Shown: positions 35,750-44,359 of the stretch, one piece after another
Layout: every line of letters begins with the position of its first letter
How positions within the stretch are numbered: position 1 is the first letter of the stretch
IMG/VR virus record: IMGVR_UViG_3300037070_008166
Coordinates: 1 to 60,788 of that record
Strand: one strand, 5' to 3'
Source: a virus
Length of the DNA: 60,788 bases
The notes under the pieces: generated by a model
The model's input: only the letters and a program-made list of their open reading frames with translations
What the model was told of the DNA's origin: nothing
Database searches by the model: none
Translations under genes and position numbers: made by a program

Positions 35750-36678
35750 GGCCGGATGTTCCCGGAGGTCCGATACCTCCGGCCCTGATCAGTCCTTGGC
35801 TCCCGAGTGGTGATTGGCCCACCTGCTTGCCAGAAGACGTGGGTATGGATTCGGCCAAGCTGAACGCCATTCGAGAGTCCGTCGTCGGCTACGGCGTCGT
35901 GTCTCGTTATGGCAAGGTCTTCAAGACGTGGCTCGACCCGCACCGCAACTTCACCAGCTGGGCGTCATCCGCGCGAGCGGGCGTGTCCATGTCCACCTGG
36001 ATGCGCGACCTGACCCTTGGTCGAATCGGCAAAGGTCTGGCGAGTCTCGAGGAATCAGTTCGCAATTTGAATGGTCCAGCTGCGGCGGCATTGCCCGCCG
36101 AGCTGCTGTTGTGTCAGATGCTCGGTTACTGCAACGAGCATGGTCGTTGGCATTACAGTCAGTTCTGGCGAGTGGCCGACGACGTGTTCCGCGAGAATCA
36201 ACCGGATGGTCGCGAGATTCATCAGGTGTTCAACGATGAGATGCGCGGTGTCTTCCAGGGATGGACGGCGGTGGAGAACGACGAAGATGGCACGCCACGC
36301 TTCAACGGGACACCCTGGAACGCGATGCGCTGGGGCGCGTGGCTATTGGATGAACTCCGTGGCGTGAACCACTTCATTTCGTCGGACCTCATGCGCCGAG
36401 TCATCGGCGGCGGTCCGTTTGGAAATGGGACGGGCACGAATCAACCGAACGAGGGAATGCAAGTCCATCTCGTCATGAACGAGATGATGTGGGAGGATCC
36501 GCACGAACTGCGTGTGCCTGGCGTTCCCAATCATACGGCGATGGCTCGTGATGGCGGCGACGGCGGCACGTCGAATGGCACCATCATCGCCATTCCAGAG
36601 TACGGCATCGCGATGGCGCATCGAGGACCAGTCGATGCGTCTCACATACTGCCGCAATTGTGTGCGGCAGTCAACTGA
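35713..36678 (+). CDS. Beta-lactamase-fold (serine hydrolase-like) protein, catalytic motifs degenerate
   Basis: 321 residues. GMDSAKLNAIRESVVGYGVVSRYGKVFKTW resembles the opening of class C beta-lactamase-like proteins, WHYSQFWRVADD stands where the Y-x-N helix lies, and AMAHRGPVDASHILPQL resembles the final strand and helix. The expected S-x-x-K nucleophile appears as SWASSARAG, so activity is doubtful and a binding role is possible. The frame is -1 relative to the upstream gene and the first 40 residues are a Gly/Pro-rich tether. An initiator at 35713 or 35845 cannot be distinguished. Confidence 0.5.
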   Translation: MAAGDEPPGFPIGPDVPGGPIPPALISPWLPSGDWPTCLPEDVGMDSAKLNAIRESVVGYGVVSRYGKVFKTWLDPHRNFTSWASSARAGVSMSTWMRDLTLGRIGKGLASLEESVRNLNGPAAAALPAELLLCQMLGYCNEHGRWHYSQFWRVADDVFRENQPDGREIHQVFNDEMRGVFQGWTAVENDEDGTPRFNGTPWNAMRWGAWLLDELRGVNHFISSDLMRRVIGGGPFGNGTGTNQPNEGMQVHLVMNEMMWEDPHELRVPGVPNHTAMARDGGDGGTSNGTIIAIPEYGIAMAHRGPVDASHILPQLCAAVN

Positions 36679-36688
36679 AGGAGAAGAT

Positions 36689-36952
36689 ATGGATAGCACA
36701 CAGCACGAAGAGGGACGCGTACACGTGTACGAGAAGATGAAGGCGGCTGGCGGGAGACCGGTCGCCGTGGCCGAGGCACTGCTCACCGGACTGGCGGACG
36801 GCTTGGAAAAGATGGTTGGCCAGACGATCACGCAGGAATTCGTCGACAAAGTTCGCTCGGACATCCCGGAGATGCTCGAAGGATTCGGCGGACCGAAAGT
36901 GCATGGTCGCTCGGAACCGCATCTGCCGCCTGGGCAGGTGAAGAAGCAGTAG
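36689..36952 (+). CDS. 87-residue helical protein, unknown
   Basis: Starts at the ATG at 36689 with GAAGGAG upstream; the longer in-frame ORF from 36512 lies inside the previous gene. The sequence is an amphipathic helical bundle (GRPVAVAEALLTGLADGLEKM) with a Gly/Pro-rich C-terminus. No family is recognised. It lies between the hydrolase-like gene and the J-domain protein. Confidence 0.6.
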   Translation: MDSTQHEEGRVHVYEKMKAAGGRPVAVAEALLTGLADGLEKMVGQTITQEFVDKVRSDIPEMLEGFGGPKVHGRSEPHLPPGQVKKQ

Positions 36953-36954
36953 GA

Positions 36955-37455
36955 ATGAAGCTCGCGGTGCAATTTGGCAATCGTCCGGCGTTCGTCATCG
37001 TGGACGGCGTCAGCGTGTACGTTGGGGGCCATGACGTGTGGCACATCGCACAGCGCAAGCTCCTTCGGGAGCGGGCGATTGCCGTGCACCCGGATTCGGG
37101 CGGGTCGCGGGACGCGTTTGGAAAAGCCCAAATCGCACGACGAGGATTTATGAACCGGGAGCGAGCGTGGTATGCGCATATTAGGATGACGCCACCTGGA
37201 TGTGCACCGAAAACTCGTTGGTGCATGCTGTCCAAACGAATTGTGCAGATACTCAGATGCAGCGATTCGACATTCAGTGGAATTTGTCTGGAACTGGAAT
37301 TGCACCGAAAGCACTCTCGAGTTCGGAATGTGGTCAACCGACTGCTTCGTCTCGGCGTCATTGAAACCTATTCCTTATCTTCACTGAGGCAGAAACGTGG
37401 CCGTGTGGCAACCACCCACTATCGACTTACGAAACTGGAGGAACAGGTGTCATGA
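36955..37455 (+). CDS. J-domain-like protein with C-terminal winged helix
   Basis: 166 residues. The stretch LLRERAIAVHPDSGGSRDAF includes the HPD tripeptide and flanking helices of a J-domain (DnaK co-chaperone contact). Residues about 95-160 form a winged-helix-like DNA-binding domain (RIVQILRCSDSTFSG, VRNVVNRLLRLGVIETYSL). A J-domain-like HPD segment of this type occurs in other environmental phages as I recall, but its role is unknown. It may recruit host DnaK or regulate transcription of the fibre genes. Confidence 0.6.
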   Translation: MKLAVQFGNRPAFVIVDGVSVYVGGHDVWHIAQRKLLRERAIAVHPDSGGSRDAFGKAQIARRGFMNRERAWYAHIRMTPPGCAPKTRWCMLSKRIVQILRCSDSTFSGICLELELHRKHSRVRNVVNRLLRLGVIETYSLSSLRQKRGRVATTHYRLTKLEEQVS

Positions 37456-40043
37456 AGTTGTTCATTTCGACTGTTGTGGGGCTCGTGTTTTTGTTCGTAC
37501 CACTGATGGCGCAAACGCCCATGCACGGGATGAATGTCGAGGTGCAGGCTGACCGCATCCTCATCGGCGGCGAGTTCGTGCCACGGCCGCTGAACCTGCC
37601 CGCCGTGAAGGTCGTTGCGCTGGGCGAGGACAAGGCCATCGACCCGGCAACCTACGATTACATCGAGGTGCAAGGGACGGCGACGATGCTATCGGGAACC
37701 GTGAACGTCACGCACCTGTTCATCTTTCCAGGCGCCACGCTCCGGGTCGCGTGCGGTGTGACGCTTGTTGGCCGGAACGTCCCTATCAACACAGGCTCCG
37801 ACCCGTTTCAGTGGGGCAACGGGCTCTTGAACTTTGGCACGTTTGTCTCAGACTGCCCGGAGGAGACGCCGTTTCTGCCGACGACGGCCCCGCTGGCGGC
37901 GAACGCCACACAGCTCACGTTGTCGGCGGACCCGGTCGGGTGGACGGCGGGTGACGAGCTGGTGCTGCCGGACACGCGTCAGTCTGGTCAGACGGGTTCG
38001 GCCCTGACTCCGCGTCGAGAGACGGGCACGCTCATCAAGAACATCACCGGACGTATCGTCACGCTGTCGAAGCCGCTCGCGTTCGCGCGTGACTCGGTGA
38101 AAATACCGGACGGCAGCGTCGTGCTCCAACCGCGCGTCGGCAACCTGACGCGCCGCACGGTGATCAAGAGCGAAGATCCAAACGGTGTGCGGTGGCACAT
38201 CGCGATGGTTGGCGCGGGGGCCGGGTGGGACGTGCGTGGAACGTCGTTTGTGGGCCTCGGCCGAACGCGGAACGAGAAGCTCAACAACACGACGCAGGGT
38301 TCCGGCTCGCAGATCGGTACAAACCAAGTCGGTCGCTACGTGTTTCACGATCACCATACGTGGACCTCGTTCGCGATGCGACGCTTCTCCGGCAACGCCA
38401 TCGACAGCAAGAACCTCGGCAAGTGGGGTGTTGTGGTGCATCAGTCGCATGATGCGATCTTCGAGAACAATATCTGCGTGGACACGCCGGGCGCGTGTTT
38501 TTCGACCGAGGACGGCAACGAGGTGCGGAACGTGTTTCGCGGCAACTTCGCGGCCTACGTGAAGGGCAACGGAACCGAGGCGAGGGAGAACGTCATCAAT
38601 GGCAACGACTGCCGTGGGTGCGAGTCGGCCATGTGGTTCGCGGGCGTTGGGAACATCATTGAGAAGAACGAGGCGTGGAACAGTCAGAACGGCATCGACC
38701 TGTTCAACATCTTCCCGCTGGCGGCGGGCGTACAGGTGCCGACAGCGAAGGGCGCGTCGACGACGATGGTCCCGGTGCTGCCGGACATGGTGCCGATCTC
38801 CATGAAGGATAACGTCGTGTGCGGCAACACGGACGGCGGGTCGGTTTACTGGCAGCTGCTGGAGTTCCCGAACGAGCGGCTGATCGCCTGCAACAACGCG
38901 ACGTTCCAAGCGAAGAACGGGGCACCGAACGGACCGAGCTTCATCTACCTCACAGACGCAAAGCTGGTATGCACAGGCGGGGTGGCCACGGCCCTCGGAT
39001 CGTCGAGCGGCTACAACGCGGGCGTGGTCGATGAGCGCGGCCAGTATCGTGGCTGCGGGACCGGCGTGGCGGGTGGCATGGGGAAGGTGAAGGGCCACTT
39101 CACGGGCACGGTGTTTCAGAACGTGTTGAACATCAATTTGCAGCAGCCACAGTCGTGGGCGGCGGACATTCGGTTCACCGACGTCATGCACGTGCCGCTG
39201 CCCGGGAACGCTCCGTTCTACTTCTACTTTGACCGTGAGGGTCCGTGGCCCGGTCCGCCCGCCCCGTTGCCTGAAACGTCTGGGTGGGCCTATATGCACG
39301 GCTCGCGAATTCACATCAAGAACTGGCAAGGCACCGGCAAGGACTACGACCTGTTGCCGCCCGCCTCAGAGCGCAGCGGTCGCGCGTGGGTCACAACGGA
39401 CTTTGAGAACCTCTGGCAGATTCCGCCGGACGAATGTGGCGCGACCATTGGGGAGATTTGGGACAAGTGTGGGCTGGCCTATGGCGGTGAGGCGTATGCC
39501 GCCAGCGAGGGCGTCGCACTGACGGGCGTGCAGTTCGAGGTGGGCGTTCCGGCCCCACGCCCGCCGCTGAATGCGCCGGAGTGCGTGCTGACAGCTCCAA
39601 ACATGCGCGGTCCTGCCGTGCTCGGCTATGGCGGCTACATCCCGCTGTACCTCGCGATGACCGGGCAGCTTGAGGGTGCGGACCGAACGTGCTATCTCAG
39701 CATCGACGGCGGACCGACGATCGCGGCGAACGGCGGCTCGGCCAGCCCGAACTGGGTCCGACACTGGACTACAGTGGTTGGCACTGGGACGCATACCGTG
39801 CGCTCTTGGCGGCAGTTGAACGGTGTGGTGGTTGGGCCATCGTTCACCGTGTCATATCGCGTCGGTCCCGGTGGCGGCACGCCTCCGCCTGACCCACCGA
39901 CACCTGTGAATTGCGCGCTGTCGGCGGTGTCCTCGTCCGCCTCTGTGTGGACGCTAAGTGGGACGATGTACACGCGTACGATCACGGAAACCAAGACGAT
40001 CGTGACGGCTCCGGCCAACGGCGGCACGCCGTGCCAACCATAG
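37452..40043 (+). CDS. G8-domain / right-handed beta-helix surface protein with signal peptide
   Basis: 863 residues. Residues 1-21 form a signal peptide (MKLFISTVVGLVFLFVPLMA, then Q). A G8-like domain follows (YDYIEVQGTATMLSG, HLFIFPGATLRVACG), then parallel beta-helix repeats (VVVHQSHDAIFENNICVD, GNIIEKNEAWNSQNGIDLF) as in CEMIP/PKHD1L1-related proteins and polysaccharide-degrading spikes. The C-terminus has a Pro-rich hinge (GGGTPPPDPPTP) and a short beta domain. Base composition looks more GC-rich than the neighbours, suggesting separate acquisition. Depolymerase or adhesin are the main options. Confidence 0.7.
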   Translation: MKLFISTVVGLVFLFVPLMAQTPMHGMNVEVQADRILIGGEFVPRPLNLPAVKVVALGEDKAIDPATYDYIEVQGTATMLSGTVNVTHLFIFPGATLRVACGVTLVGRNVPINTGSDPFQWGNGLLNFGTFVSDCPEETPFLPTTAPLAANATQLTLSADPVGWTAGDELVLPDTRQSGQTGSALTPRRETGTLIKNITGRIVTLSKPLAFARDSVKIPDGSVVLQPRVGNLTRRTVIKSEDPNGVRWHIAMVGAGAGWDVRGTSFVGLGRTRNEKLNNTTQGSGSQIGTNQVGRYVFHDHHTWTSFAMRRFSGNAIDSKNLGKWGVVVHQSHDAIFENNICVDTPGACFSTEDGNEVRNVFRGNFAAYVKGNGTEARENVINGNDCRGCESAMWFAGVGNIIEKNEAWNSQNGIDLFNIFPLAAGVQVPTAKGASTTMVPVLPDMVPISMKDNVVCGNTDGGSVYWQLLEFPNERLIACNNATFQAKNGAPNGPSFIYLTDAKLVCTGGVATALGSSSGYNAGVVDERGQYRGCGTGVAGGMGKVKGHFTGTVFQNVLNINLQQPQSWAADIRFTDVMHVPLPGNAPFYFYFDREGPWPGPPAPLPETSGWAYMHGSRIHIKNWQGTGKDYDLLPPASERSGRAWVTTDFENLWQIPPDECGATIGEIWDKCGLAYGGEAYAASEGVALTGVQFEVGVPAPRPPLNAPECVLTAPNMRGPAVLGYGGYIPLYLAMTGQLEGADRTCYLSIDGGPTIAANGGSASPNWVRHWTTVVGTGTHTVRSWRQLNGVVVGPSFTVSYRVGPGGGTPPPDPPTPVNCALSAVSSSASVWTLSGTMYTRTITETKTIVTAPANGGTPCQP

Positions 40044-40050
40044 GGTTGAG

Positions 40051-40812
40051 ATGGCGTACGCTCTGGTCGTAAAGACGAAAGCGAGCGGGACCGCTAACAG
40101 CGTATCCACGCCGAGTGGCGTGGATACCTCTACCGCGACCCTTATCACTTTGCACATGTCGTGGTTCTACGACGGTGTGGACCCGACGCTGTCCGATACC
40201 ATCAACGGCTCGGCATCCGGCAACACGTGGATTCCGTTGACGCTTCACGGAGCCACGTTTGTTGGCGCCAGCCGCTTCTTTTATTGCGCGAACCCAGCGG
40301 TTGGCAATGAGCACATCTTTACGTTCGCTCGGAGCAACATCTTTCCGTCCATGCGCGCCTACGCTTGGACAGGGAACCATGCGTCACCGGCCGATCAAGA
40401 GAACGGCACCTATGCGTTCGCGGCCCATACGCTCAATACGGGCAACGCTTCGCCCGGAGAGGCCAACGAGCTTGTTCTGACTGGCTGCATGTTTGAGAAC
40501 AACTCGGGAGGCGCGGTATCTGTTTCGTCGCCGTTCTCCACGCCGGACGTAAATGCTTATTCCGGCGGTAACGCCGAGGGTGGCGCTACGGCCTACTCCA
40601 TCCAAACATCGGCTACTACGGAGAACCCAGCGTGGGAGATCACCAATAATGCCTCGGTCATTGTCGTCTCTATTGCAACGTTCAAAGCGGGGGCCGCAGG
40701 AAATCCGTGGTACGCCTATGCACAGCAGCGTGTAATCACGGAGATCAAGGAACTTCGTCGCACGTGGGGTCGTAAGGGGTTTCTCTGGACGCCGGAGTAC
40801 GTTTTCTCATAG
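40051..40812 (+). CDS. Beta-rich virion surface protein, unknown
   Basis: 253 residues, a beta-sandwich-like sequence with many Ser, Thr, Gly and Asn (ALVVKTKASGTANSVSTPSG, EANELVLTGCMFENNSGG). The C-terminal 40 residues are basic and aromatic (VITEIKELRRTWGRKGFLW) and may anchor it. No family recognised; context among fibre genes suggests a virion role. Confidence 0.55.
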   Translation: MAYALVVKTKASGTANSVSTPSGVDTSTATLITLHMSWFYDGVDPTLSDTINGSASGNTWIPLTLHGATFVGASRFFYCANPAVGNEHIFTFARSNIFPSMRAYAWTGNHASPADQENGTYAFAAHTLNTGNASPGEANELVLTGCMFENNSGGAVSVSSPFSTPDVNAYSGGNAEGGATAYSIQTSATTENPAWEITNNASVIVVSIATFKAGAAGNPWYAYAQQRVITEIKELRRTWGRKGFLWTPEYVFS

Positions 40813-40821
40813 GAGCTTTCG

Positions 40822-41172
40822 ATGGCATTTGCTCACATTCACTTCGACCAGTCTACGCAATACGGGGCGCTCGTCCGCGCGATGCTCCGAGCAAACGAGT
40901 CCGCCGACGATCAGCTGCTTGACGTCCGCGACCTGCTCATCCAGATGCGCGACGGCGACGGCAGCCAGAACATCCACTATGCCAACGTCGTCAAGCGGCT
41001 CAAGGTGGCGGACTACGACCCGACGCAGGGTGCGCCGACGGACCCGCAGAACGCGGTCGCGCGGGCGCTGTTCGAGGAGATTGACTCCGCGTTCTCCAAG
41101 ACGAGCGGCAACGGGTCGGTGACCAACGTGCGCGCGGCACGAGATCAGCTGTACGCAAAGACGCGCGGGTAG
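40822..41172 (+). CDS. 116-residue helical protein, unknown
   Basis: Preceded by AGGAGC. The protein is helical and charged (ALVRAMLRANESADDQLLDV, VARALFEEIDSAFSKTSG). It lacks membrane segments or known motifs. It lies within the fibre gene array, so an assembly or structural accessory function is likely. Confidence 0.55.
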   Translation: MAFAHIHFDQSTQYGALVRAMLRANESADDQLLDVRDLLIQMRDGDGSQNIHYANVVKRLKVADYDPTQGAPTDPQNAVARALFEEIDSAFSKTSGNGSVTNVRAARDQLYAKTRG

Positions 41173-41193
41173 CCACCAGACAGGGAGCCGGAG

Positions 41194-41739
41194 ATGCCTG
41201 ATATGTGGATGGACGTCGACGTCGCGTTGTCCGAAGTCCCGGTCAACATTCTACCGTTGACCGACGATGGCGACTACAAGACCATTGAGACGGCTGTGGC
41301 TTATAACGCCGCTGGAATGGCGTTGTATTGGCACTTTCAGACGCGAGCGGGTGCGAGAACAACCACGCAGGTGACACCAACGAGCGGCGGCACCTACGAT
41401 TGGACGCACCAAGGCCAAGGCGGATACACCATTGAGATCCCGGCGTCAGCTGGTGCGTCTATCAATAATGACACCGAAGGCTTCGGCTGGTTCACAGGGG
41501 TGGCGACGGGCGTCCTGCCCTGGCGTGGCCCGATTATCGGATTCCGGCCGGCAGCAATCAACAAAGCACTCGTCGATGGTTCTGAATACTTGAACGTGGA
41601 TGCTCATGAGCAGAAATTTGACGCGAGCGTCCCTGGAGAGTTGACGACGAAGAAACCGGATGGCACGACGGACACCGCATACTCGCCACGCACACTGACG
41701 AGTGACCCGGATGCGGAACCAATTACAGGAAGCAGCTAA
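41194..41739 (+). CDS. Beta-rich tail-region protein of environmental phages
   Basis: 181 residues. The segments MWMDVDVALSEVPVNILPL, YDWTHQGQGGYTIEIPASAG and NNDTEGFGWFTGVATGVLPW are of a kind I recall as recurrent in tail-fibre regions of uncultured phages, suggesting a baseplate-periphery or fibre-network protein. The C-terminus is disordered. Function is not established. Confidence 0.6.
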   Translation: MPDMWMDVDVALSEVPVNILPLTDDGDYKTIETAVAYNAAGMALYWHFQTRAGARTTTQVTPTSGGTYDWTHQGQGGYTIEIPASAGASINNDTEGFGWFTGVATGVLPWRGPIIGFRPAAINKALVDGSEYLNVDAHEQKFDASVPGELTTKKPDGTTDTAYSPRTLTSDPDAEPITGSS

Positions 41740-41756
41740 GGAGGCGTGGGGCCTGT

Positions 41757-42188
41757 ATGAATCCAAACTCGAAGAACCAACTCTGGAGTCGCTGGACGGC
41801 ATACGTGACTGTGCCGTTCCACAAGACATATTTCCAACCGTCGTTTCAGGAGGAAATGAAGCGGGCAACGGCAACCTACTACCGGAAGTTGTTCGGCTCG
41901 GCGTCGGAAATGGAGATCAAGATGCACGTACAAGGCGATCTGTCTCCGGTGGAATTCGTTGTCGTCTGCCGAACGGAAGGTCGGCCCGCGAATGAACCGA
42001 TATTCCGGAAGGCGGCAATGACAGCGATCGCGGAGTTCTTCGGAAAGAACCTGCGACGCTACGGTCAGGTCAACATCCGGATGGACGTACACATTGAAGC
42101 CGGGGATCCTGGCAATGGAAATCCACCATCTCAGTTGATCATGGTGCCAGCCATCGATCTAAACGAAATTCGCAAAGAGGGAGTCTAA
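41757..42188 (+). CDS. 143-residue protein, unknown
   Basis: Preceded by AAGGAGG about ten bases upstream of the start. The protein is alpha/beta with KAAMTAIAEFFGKNLRRYGQ and VNIRMDVHIEAGD as clear helix and strand. A competing ORF at 41702-41995 in another frame is rejected as its composition is atypical. Packed between fibre-region genes; no family recognised. Confidence 0.55.
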   Translation: MNPNSKNQLWSRWTAYVTVPFHKTYFQPSFQEEMKRATATYYRKLFGSASEMEIKMHVQGDLSPVEFVVVCRTEGRPANEPIFRKAAMTAIAEFFGKNLRRYGQVNIRMDVHIEAGDPGNGNPPSQLIMVPAIDLNEIRKEGV

Positions 42189-42189
42189 C

Positions 42190-42441
42190 ATGGAACGCTG
42201 CGTCGGGTGTGAAACGCAAGGCGAACAGCCGATCGTTGGGATCGGACTCGAGTCACCGGAACTGAAGTCTTTTGAGATTACCACAGCCAACGAACGTGGG
42301 TTTGTGGCCTACGGCGTGTGTCGTCCGTGTCATGAAGATCCGGCGCACCGCCATCGCGTATTGAAACTGTCGTTCTTCGAGCGAAGCCAGTCCCGGCACG
42401 CGCTCAAGAACGCGGGTTCCAATTCCATCGGCGGGAGGTAG
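42190..42441 (+). CDS. Small zinc-binding protein, putative
   Basis: 83 residues. Paired cysteines MERCVGCETQGEQP and CRPCHEDPAHRH form a C-x2-C...C-x2-C-H arrangement for one zinc ion. The C-terminus is basic (SFFERSQSRHALKN). Similar small proteins occur in phages as predicted zinc ribbons. Begins one base after the previous stop. Confidence 0.55.
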   Translation: MERCVGCETQGEQPIVGIGLESPELKSFEITTANERGFVAYGVCRPCHEDPAHRHRVLKLSFFERSQSRHALKNAGSNSIGGR

Positions 42442-42443
42442 CC

Positions 42444-42854
42444 TTGGCCAACGCACTGTACGATACATTCAAAGAAGGGATCCTTGGAAATACCGCGTTC
42501 GATATGGACTCGGACGGCATCAAGGCGTCTCTGATCGACTCCGCGGACTACACCTACTCGGCGGCGCATGACGAGTATTCTGGTGGCGCACGCGACGTGG
42601 CTCTGGCGTCCATCGTGGCGGAGTCGAGTGCACTCGGTTCGCCGACGGTGGCCCTCGGCGTGTTTGACACGGCGAACTTCACCTGGACGGCGGTCACCGG
42701 CGACGTCAGTGAAGCAGTCATCCTCTGGGATGACACACTGGCAAACGATCGACTCATCGCGTTCTACGACACCGGCATGACGGGCATGCCCGTGACGCCG
42801 AACGGTGGCGATATCAACTTCACCGTGCACGCATCAGGGTGGTTCGCCATCTAG
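42444..42854 (+). CDS. Phage tail-region structural protein (common environmental family)
   Basis: 136 residues from a TTG start with GGGAGG upstream. The opening MANALYDTFKEGILG, central GIKASLIDSADYTYSAAHDEY and the closing MPVTPNGGDINFTVHASGWF form a pattern frequent next to fibre genes in many tailed phages. Likely a small beta-sandwich virion protein; precise role unknown. Confidence 0.65.
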   Translation: MANALYDTFKEGILGNTAFDMDSDGIKASLIDSADYTYSAAHDEYSGGARDVALASIVAESSALGSPTVALGVFDTANFTWTAVTGDVSEAVILWDDTLANDRLIAFYDTGMTGMPVTPNGGDINFTVHASGWFAI

Positions 42855-42857
42855 CGG

Positions 42858-43619
42858 ATGTCGATCCTCCCGATCTGGTTACTGACGGCGCTCACGACGC
42901 CAGCCTTGGAAGATTTGCTGGCAGCCGTGGACGATCCAGCCGGAACTCCGGCGACAAAGAAGCTCGCGCTGTCGAACTTCGCTCCACTGACAATCAGCAA
43001 CATCATTGTTCAGTTTAGTGATCTCACCGGCGCGGGCACCTACACGCCGACGGCGGGATTGCAGACGGTATTGGCCATCGCTGTTGGTGGTGGTGGAGGC
43101 GGTGGTGGAGGCATCGCCACCGACTCTGCCGGTGGCGGAGGAGGTGGAGGTGGCACCGTCATCCGACTCATGACCGCGGCACAGATCGGTGCATCGAAAG
43201 CCTACTTCGTAGGAGCGGGAGGTGCGGCAGCCGGCGCGGGAACAGCTACCACGTTAGACGCAGCCGGTGCGTTGATGAATGCAGGCGCAGGGCAGCAGGG
43301 CACCGCAGGTGCTGGCTTTTCTGTGGTCGGTGTGAGTGTGGCAGGAGGGGCAGGTGGCACGGCAGCCAACGGTGACTTGAACATTCCGGGGCAGCCAGGT
43401 GAACGTGGTGTGATTTTCGACGGCACGAATGGTAGGCCGGGGAGCGGCGGAAGAAGCGTCTTTGGACGAGGTGGTGGGCGGGCCGGGTCTAATGCGACGG
43501 GCGAGAATGGCTGGCAGTATGGCGGGGGTGGTGCTGGTGGCCACGCATCTGCTGGTACTGACAAACCGGGCGCACTCGGCGAGGACGGCCTGATTTATTT
43601 TCTGGAGTTCATTGGATAG
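42858..43619 (+). CDS. Glycine-rich tail fibre / adhesin
   Basis: 253 residues. The N-terminal anchor ALEDLLAAVDDPAGTPATKK is a common phage fibre attachment segment. The rest has dense poly-glycine runs (residues about 75-100 and 195-235) and a collagen-like PGQPGERG stretch, reminiscent of polyglycine adhesin folds in which variable loops bind receptors. It is followed by a paralogue at 43622-44359. Receptor unknown. Confidence 0.75.
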   Translation: MSILPIWLLTALTTPALEDLLAAVDDPAGTPATKKLALSNFAPLTISNIIVQFSDLTGAGTYTPTAGLQTVLAIAVGGGGGGGGGIATDSAGGGGGGGGTVIRLMTAAQIGASKAYFVGAGGAAAGAGTATTLDAAGALMNAGAGQQGTAGAGFSVVGVSVAGGAGGTAANGDLNIPGQPGERGVIFDGTNGRPGSGGRSVFGRGGGRAGSNATGENGWQYGGGGAGGHASAGTDKPGALGEDGLIYFLEFIG

Positions 43620-43621
43620 CT

Positions 43622-44359
43622 ATGGCTGACACCAAGATCACGGCACTCACCGCGCTTACCGCACCCACGGTGGATGATCTTCTCGCCATCGTGGATGACC
43701 CAGCCGGTTCTCCTATCACAAAGAAAATCGCCATCACAGATTTGCTCACGTTGTTTACCAGCGACGTGGTCGTGCAGGTTTTGACTTCATCGAGCGGCAC
43801 GTACACCCCGACTGCTAAGATGAAGAAGGTTCTGATGATCGCCGTGGGTCCTGGTGGAAATGGTGCGTCGATTACCGCAGCAGACGAGGCGAGCGGCGGA
43901 GGTGGTGGTGGCGGTTGTGCCATTAAGCTCTTTACAGCCGCAGACATCGGTGCGAGCAAGCCATACACGGTCGGACAGTCCTCCGGTAATAACACCACGT
44001 TGAACACGACACTGCTTGTTGGCAACAGCGGTTCAAATGGTTCAGCGACGGGCAATACTACAACGCTTGGTGCGAATGCTGCCGGTGGTGTAGGTGGCTC
44101 AGGGACGGGCGGAGACCTCGGTATTAACGGAGAGGCTGGAGATCGCGGCATCATTTACAGTACGACGCATGGCAGCGGAGGTCGAGGCGGATGCTCCGTG
44201 CTTGGCATGGGTGGTGCGGCCAGCGGTTCAGAAGCCGCAGGCAACAACGGCACTGGCTATGGTGGCGGCGGAAGCGGGTGTCACACCGCAAATGACACCA
44301 ATCGCTCGGGAGGCACCGGCTCGGCGGGCGTTATCTACGCGATTGAATTCCTTGCATGA
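43622..44359 (+). CDS. Glycine-rich tail fibre paralogue
   Basis: 245 residues, sharing the anchor VDDLLAIVDDPAGSPITKK and the poly-Gly architecture with the upstream gene but with diverged loops (Cys and Asn added). Tandem duplication with loop divergence fits receptor-range diversification. The TGA overlaps the next start as ATGA. Confidence 0.75.
   Translation: MADTKITALTALTAPTVDDLLAIVDDPAGSPITKKIAITDLLTLFTSDVVVQVLTSSSGTYTPTAKMKKVLMIAVGPGGNGASITAADEASGGGGGGGCAIKLFTAADIGASKPYTVGQSSGNNTTLNTTLLVGNSGSNGSATGNTTTLGANAAGGVGGSGTGGDLGINGEAGDRGIIYSTTHGSGGRGGCSVLGMGGAASGSEAAGNNGTGYGGGGSGCHTANDTNRSGGTGSAGVIYAIEFLA

Noticed and set aside
37848-39329. 493-residue minus-strand open frame opposite the G8 protein
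   Set aside because: Antisense to a protein with clear domains; arginine-rich shadow composition.
41702-41995. 97-residue plus-strand frame overlapping 41757-42188
   Set aside because: The competing frame has a better-placed start, longer length and more protein-like composition.
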